This document shows, in pieces, positions 1 through 9,803 of a stretch of 64,000 bases of DNA (within the stretch, counting starts at the first letter, position 1; every line of letters begins with the position of its first letter). Below the pieces are notes generated by a model that did no database searches, was not told the origin of the DNA, and saw only the letters and a list, made by a program, of their open reading frames with translations. The position numbers were made by a program, and so were the translations under genes. This DNA is from Parietichytrium sp. I65-24A. Its lineage: Eukaryota; Sar; Bigyra; Thraustochytrida; Thraustochytriidae. Where the stretch lies: contig BLSF01000056.1 of assembly GCA_012862575.1 (NCBI GenBank), forward strand, positions 186,001 through 250,000. Reading direction: 5' to 3'.

Positions 1-342
1 AGCCAGAAGGCGGGAGCGCGGTCGAAGAATAAGGGTTTCCGAAAGTACTTTTTGTCCACCAAGCACAGGACCAAGGACGTGGACCAAATTCAGGACGAGA
101 TTAAGAAGGGAGGGCTCAAGTTCGACTACGATGAGGACCTTCCTGGGGGCGGCCAGTTCTACTGCGCGGAGACGGGCAAGCATTTCGTGAGCCAAGACGC
201 TTTGGACGCGCACAAGAAAACTAAGGCGTACAAGAAGAGGCTCAGGGTCCTCAAGGAGGAGCAGTATAACCAAGCCAGTGCCGATGCTGCGGCGGGAAAG
301 TCGAAGGAGATTCTGCCACCAGCCCACCCAACGAATGCGTAA
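1..342 (+). CDS. Bud20/ZNF593-like 60S biogenesis factor, 3' part only
   Basis: The frame is open from the first base of the window, so the 5' end lies outside. The visible 113 residues carry the Bud20/ZNF593 signature: a basic start with KHRTKDVDQIQDEI, the acidic DEDLPGGGQFYC block, then a finger-like helix and KKRLRVLKEEQY. Family members are small nucleo-cytoplasmic shuttling proteins that ride on pre-60S ribosomal particles; that role is taken from the family. The finger is unusual. The C-x2-C position reads C-A-E-T (Thr codon 172-174) and the H-x5-H position ends in Tyr (codon 229-231), so two of the four zinc ligands are missing while the surrounding residues are kept. The gene faces the GRAM gene tail to tail. 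The family call is good; metal binding is doubtful. Confidence 0.82.
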   Translation, partial: SQKAGARSKNKGFRKYFLSTKHRTKDVDQIQDEIKKGGLKFDYDEDLPGGGQFYCAETGKHFVSQDALDAHKKTKAYKKRLRVLKEEQYNQASADAAAGKSKEILPPAHPTNA

Positions 343-881
343 GGCGGTCTGTCTGTTTATAATAGTCAGTGTGGCATTGGAGAGTTCGCAATCCGAATTG
401 CGAAGGTTTTTGGAGTGGGACGGAGTTGGGAGATTTCGAGTTGGTAAGTGAAGAGGTGAAGCAGATTACACTGAATGATGTGACCAACCCTATCAGTCGG
501 TTTGGTTCAAGAGGTGGGCATTCAATACCACAGAAGTGTCTCGTTTCCCAAGGCTCGTTCTGTCGTCTCACGAATGCAAAATTGAGAGAGCAGTGGGTGA
601 GTCTACTTGAGAGCTCTCTCGACTCTTTAGGTTACTCCCACTGTTGGAAATTCCATTGTTTGGCCGCTGCAAGTATGTTGTTCATGAAACTAACTGTTTT
701 TTGGCACAGCTTTTTCGAATACTATACTTCGCATGCTATTAACTCAGCCTTGCTCGGGCGAAAATTTGTACACAGAAACGTTTCTTTTGTCTTTTTCCTT
801 TCTCTCTCTGTTTATGTTTATATCGCGCAAAGTTGTGATTCTGCAATGCCTTTCGGCATAACAACGCACGAAAACTCGGTT
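343..881. other. Convergent intergenic spacer
   Basis: This 539 bp gap lies between the stops of the Bud20-like gene and the GRAM gene and should hold both 3' UTRs. A long plus-strand frame crosses it into the GRAM gene but has no recognisable protein features. I see no RNA gene or repeat here. Confidence 0.6.
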
Positions 882-3005
882 CTAAAACTCTTCTTCATCC
901 GCTTGCAACAGAGTGCTTGCCATCATCTTTTGCATGTCCATGATTCTCTTCTTTTCCTCTTCAGCCTCGATGTGTGCCCTGTCAGGCTCCACATCGATAC
1001 ATTCGTCTGCATCCTCCTCCGCATACTGGGCGTTCGCGGGTTTCGCCGCCTGTCTGTCACTAATTTCTGGGTCAGATGGTTGCACAAGGCTCTCAGGGTG
1101 CTGCAGTCTTGCTTGCACCTCGGCGATGAGCTCCAGCATTCGCTCGCTCTCCAAGAGTGAGGAAACCAGGAAGCTCACGGTACTCCCGTCCGCGCAGGTT
1201 CCAACGATGCAAGCGTCGCCAACAAAGCTCGCGGCCCCAGAGACTTGACTGGCCAGTATTGATTTGAACGACGCAACCGGAAAGGCTAAATTTGTTCGGA
1301 AACCGAATATGTTGGCTGTAAACATCAGATGCTGCCTCGTGACCATCAATGTCCCGGGTTTCTTCTCGTGAAAGGCAGACACCCTGCCGAGGACAACGTT
1401 TGGCGGAATCTGCATGGCGCTTGCAAGTTCCAGGGTTTCTTTTGCGGAGCGCGCTATCTCATTGCTCTCCAGACGGTCATAGATCAATGCTCTATTTCTT
1501 TTGCATACCAGGGTTCGAATTGCGAGCTGTTTTTCCTTGCGGTGATATTTCGCAGAGATTTCTATTGCCCATTTTTTCTCCAGCTGTTGCCTGGCTAGCG
1601 CTAGAAGCGTCTCGACCGAATCAATTTGATTCTCCAAGCCCTCCAGGTCGTGCAAATTGGGGCAGCCTTCCTCACCATACTCTATTGGCAGTTGTGCGAC
1701 CGTAGGCGACCTTTCCAAGTTTGGTAGCCTGACACCGTAGTGCTTATAGCTTGCCTTGATGAGGCTGATCATTTGCGCAGCTTTCCATTCCAGCTTACGA
1801 GCTGTCATTTCCTCATCGGCAGACAACTCCGTAAGCTTTTGCTCACCCCAGACCTTGTATGCCTCGATCAAGTCGCGAAAAAAATCTTCGTGCAGAGATG
1901 TCCTCGAAGATGGCCCAAGAGAAGCTGAAAGGCCAACAGAGCTCTTGAAAAGCTGAATCAGGACCTCCTTCGTGTTGTTTTCCAGACCCGAGAGAACTAG
2001 CACACGAGATTTGGACACAGTGTCGACCCCGAGAACCAGGATTGCGAGCTTGCGGATCGACTTTTCTTCTGCCTCTATATTCTCCGCTTCGTCTGCATCG
2101 CTTTTTTGACTACTTTTGGCCAGCTGCGCTGCTCTGGATTTCAAAGACGCTGGCAAGGGAAGCGACGAACTTTCCACAGAAGACAGCGCAGAGTTGAGCT
2201 TGCCGACGGAGAACTGTAGAGCTTTTGACATTGCAAATGAAGACCCCTCCACTTTTGACTTTGCCCAACCCTTGAGATCATTTATTTGCACTTGCCCTTT
2301 TGACTCTGCCTCCCTCGCCGAAGTCAGGGGTGTTTGGTTGGTTTCTTCCTCGACAAGATCTTCCTTTTCTATGATTTCATAACTTGCATGTAGCTGAGCC
2401 TCGTCGTGCACCTGAACGTCGTACTCGTTTTGGCGAAGAACTTGCGAGCACTTGTCCATGACATCCTTGTTTGACCAATCCGGCCTCACTTGCATACAAA
2501 GCGCAGAATCCAAGAGAAAAACCTCCTGCGCATTGACTTTTTGCCCGCAGCTCACCATCGAAATGCTCTTCACAGAGCTCTTTCTTACGCTCTCAAGGTC
2601 CGAATTCGTGTAGGATCCTTGTTGCACAGCTACGTCGTCTATACTTGCGGAGTCACCTTCGCCAATGCCTCCAGTTTCTCGACCAATTTCACGCCCATCT
2701 TCTCCATCTTCCTCTTCACCATCATCACCATCACCACCATCGGCATCCTCGTCCTTCTCACCCTTTTTCCTCAACCCAGCTTCACGTTTCCCTTCAACTG
2801 CCACTGCCACTGCCGCCACGTCGTCCGTTTCTCCCTCTTCGCCAGTGGCAGCTTCGTTCTCGCCAGCCTCTCCGTCCGCGCTCAGCAGCTCGTTTGTTCT
2901 GGCCAAAAGCGAGTCCGAGTCCAGGAGGAGCTGCAGTCCTTCCTCCTCTTCGTCATCCGCACTCACCACCTCCTCGTGCTTCTCGTGCTTGGCAGCTTCT
3001 TCCAT
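882..3005 (-). CDS. GRAM-domain protein
   Basis: A 707-residue single-exon frame with ATG at 3005 (context GGGAGATGG). The first ~125 residues are acidic and low in complexity. The middle (about 300-480) is helix-rich with many charged residues. A GRAM-type module lies around residues 530-625: it opens with VLGRVSAFHEKKPGTLMVTR, continues with HLMFTANIFGF, and is followed by the beta strands and closing helix (ERMLELIAEVQ) of the PH-like GRAM fold. GRAM domains bind membrane lipids or proteins in lipid-transfer and trafficking proteins. No START/VASt, TBC or transmembrane segment is visible, so the specific subfamily is unknown. The C-terminus is acidic and ends in LLQADEEEF. It converges on the Bud20-like gene and diverges from the BtuF/Dph6 fusion gene. 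Confidence 0.8.
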   Translation of the reverse strand: MEEAAKHEKHEEVVSADDEEEEGLQLLLDSDSLLARTNELLSADGEAGENEAATGEEGETDDVAAVAVAVEGKREAGLRKKGEKDEDADGGDGDDGEEEDGEDGREIGRETGGIGEGDSASIDDVAVQQGSYTNSDLESVRKSSVKSISMVSCGQKVNAQEVFLLDSALCMQVRPDWSNKDVMDKCSQVLRQNEYDVQVHDEAQLHASYEIIEKEDLVEEETNQTPLTSAREAESKGQVQINDLKGWAKSKVEGSSFAMSKALQFSVGKLNSALSSVESSSLPLPASLKSRAAQLAKSSQKSDADEAENIEAEEKSIRKLAILVLGVDTVSKSRVLVLSGLENNTKEVLIQLFKSSVGLSASLGPSSRTSLHEDFFRDLIEAYKVWGEQKLTELSADEEMTARKLEWKAAQMISLIKASYKHYGVRLPNLERSPTVAQLPIEYGEEGCPNLHDLEGLENQIDSVETLLALARQQLEKKWAIEISAKYHRKEKQLAIRTLVCKRNRALIYDRLESNEIARSAKETLELASAMQIPPNVVLGRVSAFHEKKPGTLMVTRQHLMFTANIFGFRTNLAFPVASFKSILASQVSGAASFVGDACIVGTCADGSTVSFLVSSLLESERMLELIAEVQARLQHPESLVQPSDPEISDRQAAKPANAQYAEEDADECIDVEPDRAHIEAEEEKKRIMDMQKMMASTLLQADEEEF

Positions 3006-4058
3006 CTCCCTTGTACCAGCCCTACTACTGACCCCACGCCCTTCAGCCCCAAAGAACGCGCGTATCGAGAACGCCTTTTATGCGATGTACGCGCGTACCC
3101 CAAAGGTAAGAGAGAGTGAGAAAGAAAGTGCTCTCTTCGTGTGAGGGGAAAACGTTCTGGGAATTTTGGGAGATTTCAGGATGATTAAGGGTTGATAAGG
3201 AAAGGTATAGTGAAGCGGGTCTAAGAAAGGGAGGACAGTTTGTGCGCCGTTCGCTATTGTGCTGCGACGGAAGGATTATGTTTACTGGTAACTGAACACG
3301 CCATGAAAATGCAGAAAAGTCTCCGGAGTGTCCTGCTCACGGAGAACATTCCTTTGTTCCTTATGTAACTTACTACGCCAAGGCTTATGTATGCGGAACC
3401 CATTATCATTAATTCTCTCTTATTGAAAAGTTTAATTCCTCAAAGTACTCCTCCTTAGTCGGTTCCGTAAGCGCTCACTAGAGCTTCCCATTGAGGGGCT
3501 CCCATATGCTCCCATGGGAGACGCTGCTATGCACTGCGCGTAAGGGCTCTTAAGAGTTGGGGTACTCGCGGACTTGTGCCATTTCTATTGTAGGTTCGCA
3601 AGTGAGGTGGCTGTGCTTGGGGACTTGCTTGCTAGAAGGACTCTACTACTAGAGCTAGAGAAGGAGTTTCAGGACACGGTCAGTGAGTGAAAAGTGTGAA
3701 CTTCCTCCACTTTGTAGATTGTTGATCTGTCGATTGTGTTTAGAATTTGACACTTTTGGGCATCCAAGACTGTGAGGTAGAAGGGAGCCGCGTGAACGTA
3801 GCAGGAGCGAGCGGCAGGCGATTGGACGGACTGTGAGCTCGGCGGCAGTTGTGGTCTCGTGGTTGGCAGCAAAGTGTGAGAAAGTGGGCTGTTTGTTTGA
3901 CTTATCTTGCACTTCCTACTTGGGAAGAAGGCATACTTTGCTTTGGCAGCGTTTTCTGAGCTAGTTTCAAAATTCGAAATCTGCATTGCCTGCATTGAAA
4001 ATAAAAAATAAAAATCGCGTCGTTGAAGAGGGGTAGTTGTGGGAATACTTGCGGCAAG
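3006..4058. promoter_or_regulatory. Divergent intergenic region (GRAM / BtuF-Dph6 fusion)
   Basis: This 1,053 bp stretch separates two head-to-head starts and must hold both promoters. A purine-rich stretch sits near 3110-3130. A small inverted motif (CTCCCATATGCTCCCATGGGAG) sits near 3505, and an A-rich leader (3995-4015) lies just before the downstream ATG. I see no coding frame with protein-like character. Confidence 0.5.
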
Positions 4059-5942
4059 ATGGCGAAACGATTGCGTGTGGTGTCGTTGCTTCCATCGGCA
4101 ACTGAGCTTCTCTTCGCGTGTGGCGGCGGGAATCTTCTCGTCGGCCGCTCTCACGAGTGCGACTGGCCTCCCGCGGCGAAGAATGTACCCGTGCTCACCG
4201 CGCAGCGCACCGTGTACACAACGCCAGCTGACGTGGACCTGCAAGTGCGCACTGCATTGCACAGCGGCGAGTCGCTCTACACCGTTGACGAGAAGAGCCT
4301 CGCGCAGCTCAAGCCGGACGTGATCTTGACCCAAAGCTTGTGCGAGGTGTGCTCCGTGGACTTAAACAGAGTGGCGGCGCTTGCCAAGCAATTGGATCCC
4401 AGGCCTAAAGTTGTGTCGTTGAACCCATTCACATTGGAAGAGGTGCTGGACTCGATGATGATCGTGGGCGAAGCGGTCGGTTTGGAGGAGCAAGCAAAGG
4501 AAGCAAGGGCCAGGCTGCAGTCCAGAGTCGATGCGGTCGTGGGTGAGATGAAAAACGCGGACGCTGCCACGAGAAACGTGGCGTTTATAGAGTGGACAGA
4601 TCCCATTTACGTCGGAGGCCACTGGACCCCGCAGCTCCTGGAGATGGCAGGGGCGAGACAGGGAGTCAATCCCAACGTTGGCTCCAAGTCGTTCGCCATT
4701 TCTGTGGACACACTGGTGCAGTCGGACCCTGACAAAATTATTGTGTGCCCTTGCGGGCTGGATCTTGAGGAGACGGAAAAACTGACGAGCGAGATGGAGC
4801 TCACTGACTGGTGGAAGTCTCTTCGGGCGGTTAAGGACGGAAACGTGTCTCTTGTGGACGGCAACCAGATGTTTAACCGGCCGGGTCCTCGCCTTGTCGA
4901 TTGCTTGGAGTGGCTATCTCGTTGGGTACGTTTAAACGGCACAGAAGAGCACGAGCAGGCTCTTGCTAGTGATGAAACTGGGTTTCCCTGGAAGCCATAC
5001 GCTCGGAAGACTTCCACAGAGGAAGATCTGCTAAAAATCAAGCGGGCGCAAGAGGCTGAGTGGGTAGAGATCGAGGAGGCTCATCAGGCTGCAATGGCTG
5101 CGGGTAAAAAGATGTACATCGATCCGAAGACCGGATATAGCGTATTTACTGCTCAGGCAGCTCTCGACCGCGGATACTGCTGCGGCCGGGGCTGCCGCCA
5201 CTGCCCTTTTGGACACTTCAACGTAGCCTCCGAAGGGCGCAAGTCTGGTCAGTCTCTAACAATTCGAAACGCTACACTGATGCGGCACGCGAAGACTCCC
5301 CGAGAGCTACGCGAGCAGGCGGGGGAGAATGTCGATTGTCTTTTTGTGCTCTTTTGGTCTGGCGGCAAGGACTCTTATTTAACATACCTTGCTTCAAAGG
5401 CCGAATTGGTGGGACCAAAGGATAAAATTGTACTGATTAACACGTTTGATCCTGACACTGGTGTGGTGCCAGAGCAGCAGATTGAGCTTAGTAGAGTTAT
5501 GGATCAGTCGAAGGCTCTTGGGGAGGATCTGATGGTCGTTCCACTGCCTGGTTCGAGTCAGAACACCTCTTATGTAGCTGCTGTCACCGCGGCTTTGAAC
5601 GAACTAGAGAAAGCGTACAGGCTTGACACACCCGATCAAATGAGGCTAGTTTTTGGCGACCTCCATCTGAAAGACATTCGTGATTGGAGGGTGTCGACTT
5701 TTCGAGAGTACAAGTGTCTTTTTCCAATATTTGACGTTCCTTATCCCGAGCTCGCGCAGAGGTTGTTTGCACGTCAAGACGCGCAAATTACAGTTTCAGC
5801 AAAGAGAGGAGATGTTTCCCGCGTCTCGGTTGGTGATACTTACGACGCAAAGCTTTTTGAAGAGTTGCATGCTGAACGTGCTATCGATGCCTTTGGTGAA
5901 AATGGCGAATTTCATACCCTTGTGACCTTGAAGAGTGACTGA
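4059..5942 (+). CDS. BtuF-like binding domain fused to Cys-cluster (DUF5522-like) and Dph6-like PP-loop domain
   Basis: 627 residues from ATG 4059 (AAGATGG context); a TTG at 4023 would only add 12 residues. Residues 4-275 match the class III periplasmic-binding fold of BtuF-type corrinoid/siderophore proteins, with VVSLLPSATELLFACG and the SHECDWP motif. There is no signal peptide, so it should act in the cytosol. Residues 352-387 form a small Cys-rich module (DPKTGY..VFTA..., then CCGRGCRHCPF at 374-384) resembling DUF5522. The rest is an ATP_bind_4/Dph6-like PP-loop domain with SGGKDS at 434-439 and the closing GENGEFHT motif at 613-620. Dph6 amidates diphthine on elongation factor 2; whether this protein does that or amidates another substrate is not shown. 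All three parts are in one uninterrupted exon, so a gene-model artefact is unlikely. Confidence 0.88.
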   Translation: MAKRLRVVSLLPSATELLFACGGGNLLVGRSHECDWPPAAKNVPVLTAQRTVYTTPADVDLQVRTALHSGESLYTVDEKSLAQLKPDVILTQSLCEVCSVDLNRVAALAKQLDPRPKVVSLNPFTLEEVLDSMMIVGEAVGLEEQAKEARARLQSRVDAVVGEMKNADAATRNVAFIEWTDPIYVGGHWTPQLLEMAGARQGVNPNVGSKSFAISVDTLVQSDPDKIIVCPCGLDLEETEKLTSEMELTDWWKSLRAVKDGNVSLVDGNQMFNRPGPRLVDCLEWLSRWVRLNGTEEHEQALASDETGFPWKPYARKTSTEEDLLKIKRAQEAEWVEIEEAHQAAMAAGKKMYIDPKTGYSVFTAQAALDRGYCCGRGCRHCPFGHFNVASEGRKSGQSLTIRNATLMRHAKTPRELREQAGENVDCLFVLFWSGGKDSYLTYLASKAELVGPKDKIVLINTFDPDTGVVPEQQIELSRVMDQSKALGEDLMVVPLPGSSQNTSYVAAVTAALNELEKAYRLDTPDQMRLVFGDLHLKDIRDWRVSTFREYKCLFPIFDVPYPELAQRLFARQDAQITVSAKRGDVSRVSVGDTYDAKLFEELHAERAIDAFGENGEFHTLVTLKSD

Positions 5943-6284
5943 AGCTCTTTGTTTGTTGCTGTCTTCACGTCATAGCAGCCAAACAAGAAATATGAATGCC
6001 TTTTTCTCGATTTTGGGAACCTGGATCCGCAGGCAGCCGAGCCGGTATGAATCCTTTTTATTTAAAAAAAGAAATGGAAAGCATGTTTTTTTCTGAATTT
6101 GCTTCAATTCAGACCGAAATACCCCTGCACATGAAATAAAATATAAAAATGGTGATTGATGTCCGGTGTAAGGGCATATATTAAGGTTTTCAAAGCACAA
6201 AATTAAGAACGTTCCAATGCCGCGCTCGTTGAAAGAACACAGCTTGACAGGTCTTTTTCAAGGTCATTGCAACCTTTGCAAGTC
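5943..6284. other. Convergent spacer with candidate poly(A) signals
   Basis: A 342 bp tail-to-tail gap. An AATAAA at 6135-6140 could serve the plus gene, and a TTTATT near 6057 is the reverse complement and could serve the minus gene. The two 3' UTRs would then overlap. Nothing else is seen. Confidence 0.5.
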
Positions 6285-9200
6285 CTAGCAAGGAAGTTCT
6301 TGCTGCTTCTCCATACAAGTCCACTTAAATGATCGAACCTTGTAGACGACATCGCTACGACGTTGGACTTCCAAAAACCTTTGGCGAAAGTCGTCGTCAG
6401 CATACTCGATAATGGTATTCGCCACTGCCTTGGCTGAGAGGTCTTTGGCGGATGGCAAAAAGTCTCGGGCGTACCAATAACTGAGCTTTGGGACGGAGAT
6501 AACACCTTTCTCAACATCCACTTTCATGCAGTTGCGAAGAAAGTCAGCGCAGGATTTGTCTAAAGCCCTATCCACGGAGGATGGAGAAGTCAGTACAGGC
6601 ACATTTTTGGAGCAGCTCCTCGTACCATAATTGAGTACCATATTAATTCGAGGTTCTGGAGAAAGCAATGTCAGCTTGCGAGTGGATGCAGTGGTGGAAT
6701 ATGCGGTGGAAATAATGGTCCTGGCCAGGCTCATGGGAGTCCGCAAGATACAGTGCTCAATTTCCGCAAGTGACAAAACGATGCACCGTGAGCCGCTCCC
6801 GATAGCATAGCTGATCTTTGAGCCGAATGAAGCCCAGCCTAAGATAGAAGACGGCTGACCCACCAAAAATTTAGCATGGAAGCGTAGAGCATGATAGAGG
6901 TTGAGAGCAAAGCAGAGGCGCTCTTCTTCGGTCATGATGGATGCCCACGAAGTAATGTCAACGCGGCGTAGCTCGCATGCCAAGTCCAGGAAATGAACTT
7001 GCCTGCTCATGCTCGTCTGATCGTCCAGAGCGATTGCTTCGCGCAGCAGCGCTGCAGTAAGTTCCCAAGGTTTGCGACCCGCTCTTTGCTCCAGATTCCT
7101 ACGAAGCGACAGAATATCATCAGGTTCTTGAATGTCCGAGCTTTCACGCTCGTATTCTCGCGAGTCTGGGAAGATCGCGCGTTTACGATTGGGGGCATTG
7201 AGTCCGCCTTGCTCCCCATGAGGGCTCTGAGGAGGAGATGCGAGACCGTGCCCGTCTTCAGCACAGCTGTACATGACTCGTCTGGCGTTAAGAATGACGC
7301 GCTTTTGCGAGCCCCACCTTGAGGCCTCGTAGTTTTGCGACAGCTTCATCAAATTAGAGCTCAAAATAGCATCGGATGGTGCAGCAAAGGAGGCGCTGCC
7401 TGCTCTCTCAAACAGGTTTCGCACCACGTGCGATTGGGGCCTTGAGGCGCCTGAAGACGGAGACGATGGGATCGTTGGCCTCGATAGGTGCTCGCCTTGA
7501 AGCTTGGACATAAACATCTGCCGTACTCTCTCAGAGTGAAAGCCGAGGGTGAACACGAGGCCAAACGTTTCGATGCCTGCGCAAGGTAAGTGGCCAACCA
7601 GAGGGCACGTGGGAGATGTGGTGACCGAGATAATGTCCTGGTACGAAAGCACGACGCTTGGCACCTTAGAGTTTGGCTGATAAAGCAACAGATAGGTGCA
7701 AGTGCCTCCGTTGGCAGGGACCTCAACCAGCACAGCCCACTCTTCTACCCACCTGGTTTCCCACAGCGGGCGCACTACGCAGCACTCGAGCACAATGACT
7801 CCGTTGTCGATCTGCTTGGGGGCCACCACCACACCCATTGATTTGCGCGTGCGATTGCGAAGCATTGTCTCTCCATTGCTTGACAGCCAAGAGAAGGGCA
7901 CGGGGCGAGTCTCCGATTGCTGGAAGGCTTTTTGAGCACTAGCACGGAGAAGTTCCCACTCCCAGTCCTTCTTCGGTTTCTTGGAAGTATCGGGAAGGAG
8001 GGCCTTGATGCTGCTGGGGAGCGTTGGATGGGCAAAGGCTTCACAAGAGCAGTACATGAGGTCCGTTCGCGAGCCGTCTTCCGAGTCGCAAGCCAAAACG
8101 AGCGTATTTTCGGGCCTTTTCCTCCCGACAATGGTGGTCCAAGCAACGAAGCGAATATTTTCAGCTAGAACGACAACCGCGTTGCTGCTTCCTAATTGCC
8201 CCGTCGTGAGGGAATTCAATGGGGAGTTTGTCTCCACAGAAGCGACGTCGGATTGCAAGCAAGATTCGTCGAAAGCTTCTACTTCCTCGTCAATGCCATA
8301 GTCGTCGTCGTTATCGTCATCGTCGCCTTGAGAGTGTGACACGGAAAGCGCCGAACTGCTGGGGCTAAGCGGCGGAGAGGAAACAGAGCCTGCTTGAGAT
8401 GTTAAAGAGGTAAGGCGGGGCAGATTTTTGGAAGATTGCTTCCTTTCCTCAGGGTAGATGACTTCCGGGGCTCCTTTGGGCTTGGTAAAGTAGGTATTGT
8501 GTATAGCCATGCCAAAATATAGGTGACGATGTTGCAGAGAGTGGACTTTGTGGAGCTTGGTGGAGAAGCCAGGTAGGTCGTACATGACGACTTTCAGAGG
8601 CATGGTGTCCCAAAACATGGACAGATCCATCTCGCCCAAGGCACCTAGGTTAGTGGCCTTCCAGCGAATGAGGTCCACATACATGGTGTGCAGCGTGAAG
8701 GTGATGGTATCTCCTGCCTCGAGGTCCCCTTCGAGATTTGCTCCCTGACGAAGGCGAGTTTTGCGATGCTCATCGTCCTCGTGAATTTCTTTGCCAAGCT
8801 GCGGTGGAGACTCACCGGAGCCAGCTTTTGTGACGACCAGGTTGGTCGCTGCGGACCACAGGGGAAACACAATGTGAGGCCGCTCCACTTCAAGGTCGGA
8901 TCCGTCCTCCACGGATTTGTCCAGATTCTTGCCAAAGCCGGCATGGATGGAGCTGGTCAGTTTATTCAGAATGGCGAGAATGGCCTTGCATAGGCCACGG
9001 GTTACCATGCCCAGCTGCATCTTCTTCGGCACTTCGCCGCCAAACCAGAGCACCCCGCGCGGCTTCGTCTTGAAAGTCATCTGAACCTGGAGCTCCAGTC
9101 TGCGGCTCTTCCCCTCAAACAGGTGGGCAAAGTGGGGGTCGTCTTTACCTTTGGGCCTAAGCGCGGCCACCAGCGCCCCAGTAAACAGCGGCGATTCCAT

Positions 9201-9803
9201 CTTCTGCGCCTCCCTGGTGTTGAAATACAGCTTCTTTGGCGACCCTTCCGGGTCCATGTTGCGCACATTCAGGTACGGGAACACCGGCCGTTCCACCTTC
9301 TCCTCGTTGTCGTCGTCCAGCACCTCTTCCTCTTCTTCTTCTTCTTCTTCGTCCTCCTCCTCCTCCTCGTCGTCGTCATCGTCATCCACGTCTCTAGCAC
9401 TGTCACCATCACCATCCACGACACCGCTCCCAAGAGCAGCAGCTCGCCCGGCAGCATCTCCATCTCCATCTCCGTGTCCATGTCCATCTCCATCTCGCCC
9501 CAGTTGGACATCCTTGCCCACACCTCGCAAGTCTCCGCCGCCCTGCCGCCGTGCGTCCGCTGCCTCCGCCCGCTCTTGTTCTCCCCCGCTGCCTCCGCTG
9601 CCTCCGCTGCCTCCGCGCGCGGGCGCTTCCTCCTGGCGCTGCGCCGGCGGCATGGGGATCGCCGCTGAGGCGGATGCCGATGCGTGCGATGCGGCGATGC
9701 GGGAGAGGAGCGCGGCGAGTATGGCGCCAAGGAGGATGCCTATCCAAAAGTCCGCGGACGCCAGCGGCACCGCGGGGACGTGCGCGTGCGCGTGCTCCGC
9801 CAT
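6285..9803 (-). CDS. Membrane-anchored DUF1769-like / PH-like / DUF547 protein
   Basis: 1,172 residues from the ATG at 9803. The frame stays open upstream to a GTG at 10238, but that extension is Arg-Leu and Pro low-complexity sequence, and the chosen Met is directly followed by a membrane segment (residues ~18-36, DFWIGILLGAILAALL). An acidic stretch (Asp/Glu, ~128-170) follows. Residues ~185-450 resemble DUF1769 (PKKLYFNTREAQ; FTLHTMYVDLIRW). Residues ~670-775 look like a PH fold (WVEEWAVLVEV..., YLLLYQPNSKVPSVVLSYQD, closing helix ERVRQMFMSKLQ). Residues ~918-1172 match DUF547 (LCFALNLYHALRFHAKFL; IEHCILRTP; EPRINMVLNYGTRSC; YWYARDF). All are modules of unknown or lipid/membrane-linked function. 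A role at a membrane contact or surface is inference. Confidence 0.82.
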   Translation of the reverse strand: MAEHAHAHVPAVPLASADFWIGILLGAILAALLSRIAASHASASASAAIPMPPAQRQEEAPARGGSGGSGGSGGEQERAEAADARRQGGGDLRGVGKDVQLGRDGDGHGHGDGDGDAAGRAAALGSGVVDGDGDSARDVDDDDDDEEEEEDEEEEEEEEEVLDDDNEEKVERPVFPYLNVRNMDPEGSPKKLYFNTREAQKMESPLFTGALVAALRPKGKDDPHFAHLFEGKSRRLELQVQMTFKTKPRGVLWFGGEVPKKMQLGMVTRGLCKAILAILNKLTSSIHAGFGKNLDKSVEDGSDLEVERPHIVFPLWSAATNLVVTKAGSGESPPQLGKEIHEDDEHRKTRLRQGANLEGDLEAGDTITFTLHTMYVDLIRWKATNLGALGEMDLSMFWDTMPLKVVMYDLPGFSTKLHKVHSLQHRHLYFGMAIHNTYFTKPKGAPEVIYPEERKQSSKNLPRLTSLTSQAGSVSSPPLSPSSSALSVSHSQGDDDDNDDDYGIDEEVEAFDESCLQSDVASVETNSPLNSLTTGQLGSSNAVVVLAENIRFVAWTTIVGRKRPENTLVLACDSEDGSRTDLMYCSCEAFAHPTLPSSIKALLPDTSKKPKKDWEWELLRASAQKAFQQSETRPVPFSWLSSNGETMLRNRTRKSMGVVVAPKQIDNGVIVLECCVVRPLWETRWVEEWAVLVEVPANGGTCTYLLLYQPNSKVPSVVLSYQDIISVTTSPTCPLVGHLPCAGIETFGLVFTLGFHSERVRQMFMSKLQGEHLSRPTIPSSPSSGASRPQSHVVRNLFERAGSASFAAPSDAILSSNLMKLSQNYEASRWGSQKRVILNARRVMYSCAEDGHGLASPPQSPHGEQGGLNAPNRKRAIFPDSREYERESSDIQEPDDILSLRRNLEQRAGRKPWELTAALLREAIALDDQTSMSRQVHFLDLACELRRVDITSWASIMTEEERLCFALNLYHALRFHAKFLVGQPSSILGWASFGSKISYAIGSGSRCIVLSLAEIEHCILRTPMSLARTIISTAYSTTASTRKLTLLSPEPRINMVLNYGTRSCSKNVPVLTSPSSVDRALDKSCADFLRNCMKVDVEKGVISVPKLSYWYARDFLPSAKDLSAKAVANTIIEYADDDFRQRFLEVQRRSDVVYKVRSFKWTCMEKQQELPC

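Noticed and set aside
369-1160. Plus-strand frame of 263 codons after the Bud20-like gene
   Set aside because: It overlaps the 3' end of the GRAM gene on the other strand, shows no domain and starts in the convergent spacer.
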